A DNA stretch of 64,000 nt from Tillandsia leiboldiana (lineage: Eukaryota > Streptophyta > Magnoliopsida > Poales > Bromeliaceae), in NCBI GenBank assembly GCA_029204045.2, contig CM055061.1:43424977-43488976 (forward strand), given 5' to 3'. The notes below the pieces were generated by a model, which searched no databases, was not told where the DNA came from, and saw only the letters and a list, made by a program, of their open reading frames with translations. The position numbers and the translations under genes are program-made. Each line of letters starts with the position of its first letter. Position 1 is the stretch's first letter. This document shows positions 9,615 through 21,100 of the stretch, in pieces.

Positions 9615-11802
9615 GCTTCCCTGTTTCCTTTTTGGGCTTTTTGGACCCCTTTTTGCAGTGAGTTCTTCAGGAGACTTTTCCCTCTCACAGTGCACTATCC
9701 ATTGGAGGACTTTGAGGATTTTTGGAGGCACGCATCCCGAGGTTCGCGATTTTACGGCACGGCGCGACGCTCGTTCTCCGGCAACCCGCTTCGCCCCTTC
9801 TCAGTGTTTGGGCTGCCCCAACTCACCCCGACCTCCTTTTCCGGCGATTCTTGTACCGTTGGACTCTTGACAGGTAGGACTTCAACTCCAGTGTTTCGAG
9901 GTTCCTCGTTTTCCGTGCTGACCTTGGAGTTTTCTGAGCACACATTTGACCCATTTTCCTTCGCGGATTTTTGGACAGCGCTGCGATGGACTAGCCATAT
10001 CTTTGCGCACAGGCAGCGGATCGAGGCGATTCAAAAGACAAACTTAATCTACTTTTCGCAAGGAATCTCCTGGATTTTTCTGAGATTTTTCTAGATTTGT
10101 CTTGAAGGTGAAGATCTCCTTTCACTGTAGTTCTTTGACACAGAAATTTGGTACAGTTTGGTTTGGGGTGTTGCTCTTGCAGAATTTGTAACTCAGCGTA
10201 GAAAACTCGGAATTGAACGTGCATGTACTCGTTTCGACGGGTTCGTCGCGAGGATCGTGTCGGTATTAATCTTGGATTTTTCCGGGCATATTTCATAGGT
10301 GAAAACAGACATATAGTGGACTGCTGTAATTGGGACAGATTTTGGGTTGTATTGTGTGATTAATGTTGTTTGTTCTTTTGGGGAATGTTGTACAGTTTTG
10401 TGGAGGTTGTTTGGACCGAGCGTGGACATCACTTTTGGGACCAGGATTTAGCGCTCGAGGTGGGTGTTGTTGTAAACCTCCTACTTTTGATTTCCCACTA
10501 GGCATATTAGAGTGTTGCTTGATCATGTTACTAGTTAGAATTGTGTAATGGACCTAGCATGCTTGTATGAGATCACGGATTCATTATTACTACTTGCATG
10601 GTTAGAGAACTAAATGTTAGTAAGTTGTGTTTCCCTGCTTTAGAGGTGTAGTTTAAACACTTGGAATCATGCTAATCCAAATCATGTTGTATGTATAATG
10701 GAATGTTTGGGCATGTGGTTAGAGTTCATATTTGGAAAGATTAATTGTTAGTGAGTTCCTCTCTTTGTAACAACATATTGGAATTGATTGTATCTGTAAA
10801 AGCAAAGTGTTAGGGAAATTCTTTATTCTTGTGGGAGCACGTGGTTAGGGCTCGCATCTTGAGAAGCCTATTATTAGTCGATCATGTATTAAGATTGTAT
10901 CCTGGATCATGTATTATGCATCATGTACATTGGAGGTCCCATGCACTTAGTTTTGTAAAAGTTAGAATGCTTGTAATTGCTTTATCAAGTAAAGGACTTT
11001 GCATGCTTGTATGGTCATCTAGCTAGGCCACCTTTTTCTGCTACACTACATATTGGGATGTGACTTAGGAGAAACCATGTTTAGTTGTTCTCCTTTCTAT
11101 TCTGTTATATATTGCTCGAGTTAGAGCAGGGGTATGGGATAGTGTAGTCGAGGTCATCGAGTCGGGGTCAGATTAGACTCGATTATGGATCGTGGGGCAT
11201 TGTGGTAACCGCGGACAGTAGGCGGTTAGCCAGTTGTTGATTACTTTATTAGATTGGACTTGAGGGATTGTTGCGGCGACCGCGGACATTGGGCGGTTGA
11301 CCGGATACTTTACTTATGCATCAGATTGGGTATCAGATTACTCTAGTGGATGGAGTTTCCCACTTATTGAGCGTTATTTCACCAGATTGGGGATTGGGGT
11401 TTCATTAGTGGATGGATTTTCCCACTTTGATCATAGTCATGATGAAAGTCCTGCTATACTGAGATACTGGTTACTGAGATACTTGTTACTGAGATACTAT
11501 ACTCGTGTGGGTCGCTGCCCTCGAGTGCCACTCCGGAGGTAGGCTTTTCGGACCCAGCCTTGTGTGCCGGTCTGATACTGATGTTGGGATGTGAGCCGTG
11601 CGGGCCGATCCCGCGGTTTCGAGCCTTGTGTGCAGATTCCGCTGAGCAGGCAATGCCAGTTGTACTGGTGGCACTTGATTGGGTATTTGGACAGATACAG
11701 TTTTCTGATGCATTCATACAGTCATCTCTTTAGATACTGCATTTAGAGGCATAGTAGTGATAGTTTTCCTTATCAGTAGCCTTTGTAGCTTACTACTGTT
11801 TT

Positions 11803-13548
11803 TGTAACGATCCGGCCCACTAGCAATAATAACTCGTTGGGCCCAAACTACAGCCCAAAATGTTTAAGCCCAGTTATTATTACTAGTGTCCATGACTCGT
11901 ATAAACCCAATCATAATTCCATCCACATCCGATGTGGGACTATTGGGGGTGTCACAGATTCCCCCCGTTCAGGCCTGACGTCCTCGTCAGCCCAAACACA
12001 CACACAGCAGCCCAAGATCACCAGGCGATGTGAGACTCGTCTCGCTAGCCCTGTCATCTAGACCCAGGCTCAGCCGAGACTCGCCGCACACTTTCGGCTG
12101 GTTATTGGCTCCGATACTAAATGTAACGACCCGACCCACTAGCAATAATAACTTGTTGGACCCAAACCATAACCCAAAATGCTTAAGCCCAGTTATTATT
12201 ATTAGTGTCCAAGTTTCATATAAACCCAATCACAATTCCATCCACATCCGATGTGGGACTATTGGGGGCGTCACAAACTCCCCCCGTTTAGGCCTGACGT
12301 CCTCATCAGCCCAAACACACACACACCAGCCCAAGATCACCAGGCGATGTGAGATTCGTCTCGCTAGCCCTGTCATCTAGACCCAGGCTCAGCCGAGACT
12401 CGCCACACACTTCCGGCTGGTTATTGGCTCCGATACCAAATGTAACGACCCGGCCCACTAGAAATAATAACTCATTGGGCCAAACCACAGCCCAAAATGC
12501 TTAAGCCCAGTTATTATTACTAGTGTCCAAGTCTCATATAAACCCAATCACAAATCCATCCACATCCGATGTGGGACTATTGGGGGCGTCACAGACTCCC
12601 CCCGTTTAGGACTGACGTCCTCGTCAGCCCAAACACACACACAAGCCCAAGATCACCAGGCGATGTGAGACTCGTCTCGCTAGTCCTGTCATCTAGACCC
12701 AGACTCAGCCGAGACTCGCCGCACACTTCCGGCTGGATATTGGCTCCGATACCAAATGTAACGACCCGACCCACTAGCAATAATAACTCGTTGGGGCCAA
12801 ACTACAGCCCAAAATGCTTAAGCCCAGTTATTATTACTAGTGTCCATGACTCGTATAAACCCAATCATAATTCCATCCACATCCGATGTGGGACTATTAG
12901 GGGTGTCACAGATTCCCCCCGTTTAGGCCTGACGTCCTCGTCAGCCCAAACACACACACAGCAGCCCAAGATCACCAGGCGATGTGAGACTCGTCTCGCT
13001 AGCCCTGTCATCTAGACCCAGGCTCAGCCGAGACTCCTCGCACACTTTCGGCTGGTTATTGGCTCCGATACCAAATGTAACGATCCGGCCCACTAGCAAT
13101 AATAACTCGTTGGGCCCAAACGACAGCCCAAAATGCTTAAGCCCAGTTATTATTATTAGTAGTCCAAGTTTCAAATAAACCCAATCACAATTCCATCCAC
13201 ATCCGATGTGGGACTATTGGGGGCGTCACAAACTCCCCCCGTTTAGGCCTGACGTCCTCGTCAGCCCAAACACACACACAGCAGCCCAAGATCACCAGGC
13301 GATGTGAGATTCGTCTCGCTAGCCCTGTGATCTAGACCCAGGCTCAGCCGAGACTCGCCACACACTTCCTGCTGGTTATTGGCTCCGATACCAAATGTAA
13401 CGACCCGGCCCACTAGAAATAATAACTCATTGGGCCAAACCACAGCCCAAAATGCTTAAGCCCAGTTATTATTACTAGTGTCCAAGTCTCATATAAACCC
13501 AATCACAAATCCATCCACATCCGATGTGGGACTATTGGGGGCGTCACA
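11803..13548 (-). repeat. Tandem TRIM array: six LTRs, five internal segments
   Basis: About 318-bp units repeat in tandem. Each has a 153-155 bp LTR (sense TGTGACGCC...CGTTACA) and a ~165-bp internal segment that begins with a Met-tRNA-like PBS (TTTGGTATCGGAGCC) and ends with a polypurine tract (AACGGGGGGAGTC). LTRs lie at 11803-11956, 12122-12275, 12441-12593, 12757-12910, 13076-13230 and 13396-13548. There is no coding capacity, so it is a terminal-repeat retrotransposon in miniature. It is present only in T2's 5' LTR, so it arrived after T2. I see no clear target duplication around the block. Confidence 0.85.
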
Positions 13549-13663
13549 GGCAACACGAGGACTTCCCAGGGGGTCACCCATCCTAGTACTACTCTCGCCC
13601 AAGCACACTTAACTGCGGAGTTCTGATGGGATCCGGTCCTTTAGTGCTGGTATGATCGCATCC
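13549..13663 (-). rRNA. 5S rRNA-like relic fused to TRIM array
   Basis: The minus strand matches plant 5S rRNA over about 115 of 120 nt, from GGATGCGATCATACC to AAGTCCTCGTGTTGC. The internal control region is recognisable (AGTTAAG, GAGTAGTACTAGGATGGGTG). There are a handful of substitutions and the last few bases are lost; TRIM LTR sequence follows at once. It could be a 5S pseudogene hit by the TRIM, or a 5S domain as in Cassandra TRIMs, though the other LTR copies lack 5S. Not expected to give functional 5S RNA. Confidence 0.85.
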
Positions 13664-14202
13664 CCTTTTTGCCTCTAGTTGTCCTAGTGGGCCGTCAGGG
13701 TTTGAGGTTTTGCCCACTAGGGGAGACTGCTGTTTATATAGTAGTTCTCACCCCCCATTGTCCTTCTCTTCTTTTCTCCCTTTGTTTTGCAGAGTCTTCT
13801 GCGGGAGTTGCAGGGCCGTCTCGGGCAGAGCAAGGCAAGCAGTTAGCGGATTAGGTAGTTCATCTACCACGACTTCAAGCTTAGTCGTGTACCAGTTGTA
13901 CCCTTTTCTTTTCTCAGACAGTTGTAGTTTATTTTGGGTCTGGCTCTTGCCAGCTGTTTGTACTTATTTCGTGAGCTGGGAGAGACACTTGTATATTTTG
14001 AGAGTTTTTATTATGCTTTTACTTTCCAGCTGTAGTCTGAGATGTAGTAGTTTTATTTTAGCTCTGTTTTATGCTCCTTTATTATATCTTTTATTTCTGA
14101 GCAGGTTACCAGCGCTTCGTGTACACGGGAAATTCTGTGTGCACGGCGGATCTGTGGACGGGCCCGGGTTCTGGTTTACACCCGGGGCGTGACAGATTAG
14201 TT

Positions 14203-14214
14203 TGGTATCAGAGC
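14203..14214 (+). other. T2 primer-binding site (initiator tRNA-Met)
   Basis: TGGTATCAGAGC lies 8 nt after the 5' LTR end; it is the usual complement of plant initiator tRNA-Met 3' end. Confidence 0.9.
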
Positions 14215-14488
14215 TTAGGGATAGGTCAGTTGGGACTTAGAAAAACCCTAGGCTTTTGGCAGACCCTAGGATGTTAGGGCATGAGTGGCGTGATATTTTG
14301 CGAAAGTCGGTGATTTTAGTCAGTTGACTCTTTCAGTGAGTGAAGAGGGATCGACATACCCTATTTCTGTTGAACAATTATGTTTGCTGCAGACAACATA
14401 AAGTTGCAGAAATAGGGGGATGTCTTTGACTTTCGCTAGATTGGGTCTTGTGGGGTTTTGTTGCTGATTTTTGGTTTACTGTGGCAGG

Positions 14489-15325
14489 ATGTCCCCGCGT
14501 CGTCGTTCACCCACCGGGGGTACCCCCGCACCTTCTGAGGAGTCTGAGCGGGCGGTATCTGCCGAGTTGGGAGAACTGCGGGCTTTGGTGACCCAGTTAG
14601 TGGCGAGGAGCTTCCGTCAGGACCAGCGCCTGGAGCAGTTACTGGCGCGGTAGGGTGACTTGACGGTTGGCGAGGGGGCCGGGGCTTCAGAGCAACGTCC
14701 AGACAGGAAACGCCCAGCCCCCGATGAGGATGGACAGGCCAGTTCGGGGAGACCATCACGACCCCCGCGGCCCCAGCCTCCGGGCCGTGGGCGTCTTGAT
14801 CGACGAGGACCTGGTAGGATTCAGAGGCCACCGCAGCAGCAGCCTCGACAGTCTCGGGCGTTGTCCCGGTGTGTTTTCTGTAGAGGGCAGCATCCATATG
14901 ATACCTGTAGCTTGAGGGAGGGTCGATGCTTCCGATGTGGGCAGCCAGGCCACATCCGATCTACGTGCCCCTTTCGGACCTTGGTAGCACCTCCTTCAGC
15001 ATTGGCCCCTACCGCACCCCAGCAGAGGTCGCGATCACGACTTCAGAGACGGCAGCATCAGCCGCGACAGTTACGGGTCCCTGGCAGTTGTATTTTCTGT
15101 GGAGATCAGCACTTTCCCGACACTTGTGATCTGAGGTGGGGGCGTTTTTTGGCTGTGGTCAGGCCGGGCACTTACGAGTTTCATGCCCTTTTGCGACATC
15201 AGCGGCACCGACTTCGGCATCTGTTCCTGCCACTTCCTAGCTGCGACCGGGAGCTTCATCGACAGGTCCCCAGGCAGACAGAGTTTCGCCTCCCCACCCT
15301 TCTGGTGAGAGACAGCCGATGTTGA
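14489..15325 (+). pseudogene. gag: T2 gag remnant without capsid domain
   Basis: ATG at 14489 after a 290-nt leader. The frame starts MSPRRRSPTGG with a short coiled-coil-like helix (ELGELRALVTQL), hits TAG at 14651-14653, then continues in the same frame into a basic, Pro/Arg-rich tail. The ~200-residue retrotrans_gag domain expected between them is missing. The tail has CVFCRGQH-x3-DTC and knuckle CFRCGQPGHIRSTCP; the pair is then repeated (CIFCGDQH-x3-DTC, second knuckle readable only in a shifted frame near 15130-15185). Tekay-type gags have a similar CxxC..H..C plus CCHC pair once, so the module seems duplicated. Confidence 0.8.
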
Positions 15326-15935
15326 GTGATCAGGGCGGCTTAGCACTGGCGGGGGATTCTGCTACGGCTGACTGTGTGGTGGCAGGTATGATTTATTACT
15401 GGCATTTGGATTCTTGTCTTATTTGTTATACGAGCATCGCATTCTTTCTTTAGTAGATCAGTTGCATCATCATATGGGTTAGAGGTAGGGCTTTTACCAC
15501 ATGCACGAGAGGTTTAGTTTCCCCGATCTTTTTGCACGTGGAGGAGTGTTGTAGGTCCGCCCGATGCAGATCGAGTTCTGGATTATGTTAGTGGACCTGT
15601 TGGTCTTGAGACAGCTGAGGGACTTTGATGTAGTTCTTGGGACGGATTGACTGGCTCGATACTTTGCGATTTTTGATGATGCCGCGAGGACTGTTACCTT
15701 TAGCGAGCCAGGCCAGGAGGTGTGTGTGTATAGAGGGTGTCAGGATGTTTCTTTTACCTCAGTGGTTGCGACTTCCTGAGCGAGGCGGATGATCCGCAGT
15801 GGATGCATAGACTTTTTGGGCAGGTGTGGTGGGGGAGCCTACGGCGGCATCGGAACTCGCGGATATCCCTTTTGCCCACGAGTTCCCGGATGTTTTCCCC
15901 CGGAGTTGGTTGGTATGCCGCCGGTTAGGGAGATT
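15326..15935 (+). pseudogene. pol: T2 protease and linker remnant
   Basis: No long frame is open, but pieces match the gypsy protease-to-RT linker: a DQGGLALAGDSATADCVVAGM stretch, then LRQLRDFDVVLGTDWLARYF followed by ARTVTFSEPGQE in the 15600-15720 region. The aspartic protease DTGAS active site is not recognisable. Clearly decayed. Confidence 0.55.
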
Positions 15936-15940
15936 GAGTT

Positions 15941-17110
15941 TTGATTGACGTAGTTCCAGGAGCTACGTCAATCTCTAAGGCTCCTTATCGAATGGCACCG
16001 GCTAAGCTGCGAGAGTTAGAGGCGCAATTTCGGGACTTGAAGGTTGAGGGTTTTGTTGGACCCAGTGTTTCGCCTTGGAGAACGCCGGTGCTATTTGTAA
16101 AAGTGAAGGGATGGTTCACTACGACTTTGTGTGAGAGTTCAATTTAGTGACCATCAAGGACAAGTACCCCTTTTGCCGCGCATTGATGGCTTAGTTGATC
16201 AGCTGCAAGGGGCTTGTGCCTTCTCGAGGATTGATCTCTAATCAGGTTACCACCAGCAGAAAGTGAAGGCCGAGGATATCCCCAAGACGGCTTTTAGATC
16301 CCCGTACGGGCATTATGAGTTCCCTGTTATGCTTTTTGGTTTAACTAATGCCCCTGCTATATTATGGATCTGAAGAACCGGGTATTCCAGCCGTACTTGG
16401 ACCTGTTTGTTGTTGTGTTCATTGACGACATTGTGTTTTACTCCCGGAGGGATATAGAGCGTGTGGAGCACTTGAGGATAGTGCAGCAGCTTCTACGAGA
16501 GAAGAAGCTGTATGCCGAGGGTGAAAAGTGCAAATTTTGGCTTCGGGAGGTTGCCCCTGTAGGCCACTTTGTGTTAGCCGCAGGAGTGGCAGTTCACCCG
16601 ACGAAGATTGTTGTTGTTCGGGATTGGCCTAGACCGACGACGGTTGCTGAGGTCCATAGCTTTTGGGCTTAGCGGGTCATTACCGTCGATTTGTGGAGGG
16701 CTTTGCGAAGCTCTTTGCCCTTTTCCCCTGACCAGTTTGACAAGGAAGGGAATAAGGTTTGTTTGGACTGAACGGTGCCAGCTGAGCTTTAAGGAACTGA
16801 AGAGGAACTTGATTTGGGCACCACTTCTGGCATTGCTAGTGAGGGGCGATGGATTTATGATTTGCAGTGACGCCTCTCCCAGCGGTTTGGGATGTGTTTT
16901 GTTGCAGCATGGTAGGGTAATTGCTTATGCTTTACGGCAATGAAAGGATTATGAGAAGAATTATCCTACTCATGATTTGGAGCTTACGGCTGTGATGTTC
17001 GCGTTGAAGTTGTGGAGGCATTACCTCTACGGAGAGCACTGTGATATTTACACTGATCATAAGAGTTTGAGCATGTTGATCACGTGGCAGGCACCGCTAG
17101 TGGAGCAGTG
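15941..17110 (+). pseudogene. pol: T2 reverse transcriptase and RNase H remnant
   Basis: Pieces in several frames: APYRMAPAKLRELEAQFRDL (start of RT), VSPWRTPVLFVK, then a stretch with shifted frames around 16150-16370, then VVFIDDIVFYSRRDIE (catalytic DD, near 16420), EKCKFWLREVAPVGHFV, and DWPRPTTVAEVHSF. RNase H traces follow: CSDASPSGLGCVLLQHGRVIAYA and WRHYLYGEHCDIYTDHKSL. Stops or frameshifts near 16150, 16240, 16370, 16670 and 16945 make it non-functional. T0's pol (54269-56395) is a better-kept relative. Confidence 0.85.
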
Positions 17111-17186
17111 AGGCGTCTATAGATTGAGATGGTATTCCCTGGGGTCTCTGCTAGACTCATGTCTATGATCTTGCAGCCCCACTCTG

Positions 17187-17823
17187 TTGGCCAGGATTAG
17201 GGAGACACAGAGTGAGGACCCCCGCTCGATGAGGATCGGATCACAGCTTCAGCCAGATCATATAGGGGATTTTGCGCAGGACAGCTCGAGAGTACTACGG
17301 TACAGAGACCAGAGTTGTGAGGGGCCCATTATACACCTTTTACCATTCGTTCTGGTAGTACTAGGATGTATAGGGACCCGAGGCTTGTATCACTTTTGGA
17401 GGGAGTCTACAGTCAGCCTTGGGGGGACCCAGCTCCGATGTGGCACAGCGTTCCACCCACAAACCGATGGACAGCTTGAGCACACCATACAGACCCTCGA
17501 GGACATGTTGAGAGCATGCGTCATGGATTTTGGAGGAGAGTGGTACCGGCACTTAGCAGTGGTTGAGGTTGCGTGCAACGGCAGCTATTAGGCGAGCATT
17601 CAGATGGCTCCGTTCGAGGCGCGGATGGACGTATGTGTCGGTCGCCCTTGTATTGGGGTGACGTGGGTGAGAGGAGGACTTTGGGACCGGAGTTACTGTT
17701 GGAGATAGAGGAGAAAGCCAGATTAGCTCGCCGACATTTTGTGATGGCCCAGAGCCGTCAGAGGAGCTACGCCGATACTCGGCGGCGAGACCTAGAGCTT
17801 CAGATTGGTGATCAAGTCTTTTG
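17187..17823 (+). pseudogene. pol: T2 integrase remnant
   Basis: Frames give IRETQSEDP (N-terminal integrase part) then jump to VSLGGTQLRCGTAFHPQTDG and LEHTIQTLEDMLRACVMDF, with the end RSYADTRRRDLELQIGDQVF. The HHCC zinc finger and the first catalytic Asp segment are mostly missing; the region between VLRYRDQ and GTRGLYHFW is deleted or scrambled. A stop lies at 17589-17591 and frames change after it. Confidence 0.82.
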
Positions 17824-18163
17824 AAGGTCTTGCCTTCGGAAGAAGTCCGGAGATTTGGAGTTCGTGGGAAGTTTAGTCCCCGTTTTATCGGACCCTTCGC
17901 ATATGACCGGCTTCACCTCTTTGGGGATCGGCGAGGATCTTGGATATGAGGAGCGCCCGTTGCGAGTTCTTGCTCGTGAGGTGAAGGAACTGCGCAACCG
18001 GGCCATTCCATATGTGAAGGTCTTGTGGAGCAATTACGATGAGCGTGAGGCTACTTGGGAGCTAGAGATGGTGATGAAAGGTACCTACCCCTTCTCTGTT
18101 CGAAGCTTCCGGTTGAGGTACGTCTGGTTGTTTTTCTTGTTTCGTGGACAAAACTCCTTTTAG
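17824..18163 (+). pseudogene. pol: T2 integrase C-terminus with chromodomain
   Basis: Starts after a stop at 17822-17824. The end of the frame reads YEERPLRVLAREVKELRN and VKVLWSNYDEREATWELE, the chromodomain of Tekay-type chromoviruses with its aromatic residues (Y, W, W) kept. The chromodomain of such elements steers integration to heterochromatin. The piece between integrase core and chromodomain is shortened. The frame runs to a stop next to the polypurine tract. Confidence 0.8.
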
Positions 18164-18173
18164 TGGGGGAGGA
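18162..18173 (+). other. T2 polypurine tract
   Basis: AGTGGGGGAGGA abuts the 3' LTR start TGTAGTGG at 18174. Confidence 0.88.
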
Positions 18174-21100
18174 TGTAGTGGTTCGGAATTCCATGCAACT
18201 TTTCTGGTGAATCCATTGTGTAGAACACCTTTTGTTGGTGTGCCTGGCCCATAGTGCATCAAAGGGATGCCACAGATGGACCCTGTGAGGTATCTTTTAC
18301 TGATTTGGCCTTCGGCTGCGTTTGCCGAATTTTAGAAAAGGATTTGGGCCAAACAGAGGTTGGATTTGGATTCAGCGCGGAAAAACGCTTGAAAACGACT
18401 ATTTGCTTGTTAAATTTGGAGTCCGGATGACCAAAAACGGGCTTCCGGAAGTTTTTGGAAATTTTCGGTGCATGGGGGTGACCGTGGACCGGCCTGGAGC
18501 CACGTGGCGGCCTATCATTGGCCGGCTCACGCAGCTCGGTCCACGGGAAGATGCGGCGGTGCATAGACCGCGGGCGGGGGACGCGTGGCGTGCCCGGAGT
18601 GGCCGGCGCACGCGGCGCGGACCATTGAGTTGTGCGGGTTCGGTGGACCGGGTGCTTGGACACGTGTCGGCCTGGCATTGGCAGGCTCGCGAGGGCGCGG
18701 TCCACGGAGTGCACGGGGGGGGCGCCTCGGGGCGCGTGCGCGCAGAGGCGCCAGGCGGCGCTGTCGGCCGCACTCGAGTGCGGGTGAGTGCGGTCCACGT
18801 GTCGGCCCGCCATTGGCGGGCCGTACCTACTGCCGTTGACCGTGAGGGACGCGTGGCGCGCGGCGGGAGCCTTGCACCGCTGTTTCCTGTTGCAGGGACA
18901 CGTGGCCGCACCAGGAAGATTCGGGCGCGTCGGATGGGAGCCGTCCGACCGGACTTTCGGGCGCAGTGCGCCCGAATCTTGCGCTCGAAAGTCCGGCTCG
19001 CACTGTTTTGGGCTGAGCCTATAAATAGGCTTCCCTGTTTCCTTTTTGGGCTTTTTGGACCCCTTTTCGCAGTGAGTTCTTCAGGAGACTTTTCCCTCTC
19101 ATAGTGCACTATCCATTGGAGGACTTTGAGGATTTTTGGAGGCACGCATCCCGAGGTTCGCGATTTTACGGCGCGGCGCGACGCTCGTTCTCCGGCAACC
19201 CGCTTCGCCCCTTCTCAGTGTTTGGGCTGCCCCGACTCACCCCGACCTCCTTTTCCGGCGATTCTTGCGCCGTTGGACTCTCGACAGGTAGGACTTCAAC
19301 TCCGGCATGTTGAGGTTCCTCGTTTTCCGTGCTGACCTTGGAGTTTTCTGAGCACCCATTTGACCCATTTTCCTTCGCGGATTTTTGGACAGCGCTGCGA
19401 TGAACTAGCCTTATCTTTGCGCACAGGCAGCGGATCGAGGCGATTCAAAAGGCAAACTTCATCTACTTTTCGAAAGGAATCTCCTAGATTTTTCTGAGAT
19501 TTTTCTGGATTTGTCTCGAAGGTGAAGATCTCCTTTCACTGTAGTTCTTTGACACAGAAATTTGGTACAGTTTGGTTTGGGGTGTTGCTCTTGCAGAATT
19601 TGTAACTCAGCATAGAAAACTCGGAATTGAACGTGCAGGTACTCGTTTCGACGGGTTCGTCGCGAGGATCATGTTGGTATTTATCTTGGATTTTTCCGGG
19701 CATATTTCACAGGTGAAAACAGACATATAGTGACAGATTTTGGGTTGTATTGTGTGATTAATGTTGTTTGTTCTTTTGGGGAATGTTGTATAGTTTTGTG
19801 GAGGTTGTTTGGACCGAGCGTGGACATCACTTTTGGGACCAGGATTTAGCGCTCGAGGTGGGTGTTGTTGTAAACCTCCTACTTTTGATTTCCCACTAGG
19901 CATATTAGAGTGTTGCTTGATCATGTTACTAGTTAGAATTGTGTAATGGACCTAGCATGCTTGTATGAGATCACGGATTCATTATTACTACTTGTATGGT
20001 TAGAGAACTAAATGTTAGTAAGTTGTGTTTCCTTGCTTTAGAGGTGTAGTTTAAACACTTGGAATCATGCTAATCCAAATCATGTTGTATGTATAATGGA
20101 AGGTTTGGGCATGTGGTTAGAGTTCATATTTGGAAAGATTAATTGTTAGTGAGTTCCTCTCTTTGTAACAACATATTGGAATTGATTGTATCTTGAAAAG
20201 CAAAGTGTTAGGGAAATTCTTTATTCTTGTGGGAGCACGTGGTTAGGGCTCGCATCTTGAGAAGCCTATTGTTAGTCGATCATGTATTAAGATTGTATCC
20301 TGGATCATGTATTATAAATCATGTATATTGGAGGTCCCATGCACTTAGTTTTGTAAAAGTTAGAATGCTTGTAATTGCTTTATCAAGTAAAGGACTTTGC
20401 ATGCTTGTATGGTCATCTAGCTAGGCCACCTTTTTCTGCTACACTACATATTAGGACGTGACTTAGGAGAAACCATGTTTAGTTGTTCTCCTTTCTATTC
20501 GGTTACATATTGCTCGAGTTAGAGCAGGGGTATGGGATAGTGTAGTCGAGGTCATCGAGTCGGGGTCAGATTAGACTCGATTATGGATTGTGGGGCATTG
20601 TGGTAACCGCGGACAGTAGGCGGTTAGCCAGTTGTTGATTACTTTATTAGATTGGACTTGAGGGATTGTTGCGGCGACCGCGGACATTGGGCGGTTGACC
20701 GGATACTTTACTTATGCATCAGATTGGGTATCAGATTACTCTAGTGGATAGAGTTTCCCACTTATTGAGTGTTATTGCACCAGATTGGGGATTGGGGTTT
20801 CATTAGTGGATGGATTTTCCCACTTTGATCATAGTCATGATGAAAGTCCTGCTATACTGAGATACTGGTTACTGAGATACTTGTTACTGAGATACTATAC
20901 TCGTGTGGGTCGCTCCCCTCGAGTGCCACTCTGGAGGTAGGCTTTTCGGACCCAGCCTTGTGTGCCGGTCTGATACTGATGTTGGGATGCGAGCCGTGCG
21001 GGCCGATCCCGCGGTTTCGAGCCTTGTGTGCAGATTCCGCTGAGCAGGCAATGCCAGTTGTACTGGTGGCACATGATTGGGTATTTGGACAGATACAGTT

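Larger units (their letters stand above)
8760..14194 (+). repeat. T2 5' LTR (with 5S-TRIM insertion)
   Basis: About 3.58 kb of LTR plus a 1.86-kb insertion at 11803-13660 that is absent from the 3' LTR. U3 is GC-rich with G-box modules and a palindrome next to a TATA box. The rest (about 10100-11800) is AT-rich, non-coding, and ends CCCGGGGCGTGACA. The open frames at 8908-9870 and nearby are GC-driven and occur on both strands, so I do not call them genes. Confidence 0.93.

Noticed and set aside
8908..9870. Frames of up to 320 codons on + and 248 on - (repeated at 18322-19145)
   Set aside because: Located in GC-rich U3 of T2 LTRs, present in both LTR copies, open on both strands, no recognisable domain and overlapping the promoter.
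12569..13015. 148-codon frame and shorter relatives
   Set aside because: Read-through of the TRIM tandem units; the peptide simply repeats with the 318-bp period.
11803..13548. CRISPR-like regular repeats
   Set aside because: Units are 318 bp, with LTR, PBS and polypurine tract; a eukaryotic TRIM array, not repeat-spacer structure.
13549..13663. Functional 5S rRNA gene
   Set aside because: It lacks the 3' end, has substitutions, no T-run terminator follows, and it is fused to a TRIM LTR.
13669..14192. 160-codon hydrophobic frame (also at 21250-21732)
   Set aside because: It occurs in both T2 LTRs as part of the AT/T-rich LTR end and overlaps the LTR terminus; no conserved domain.
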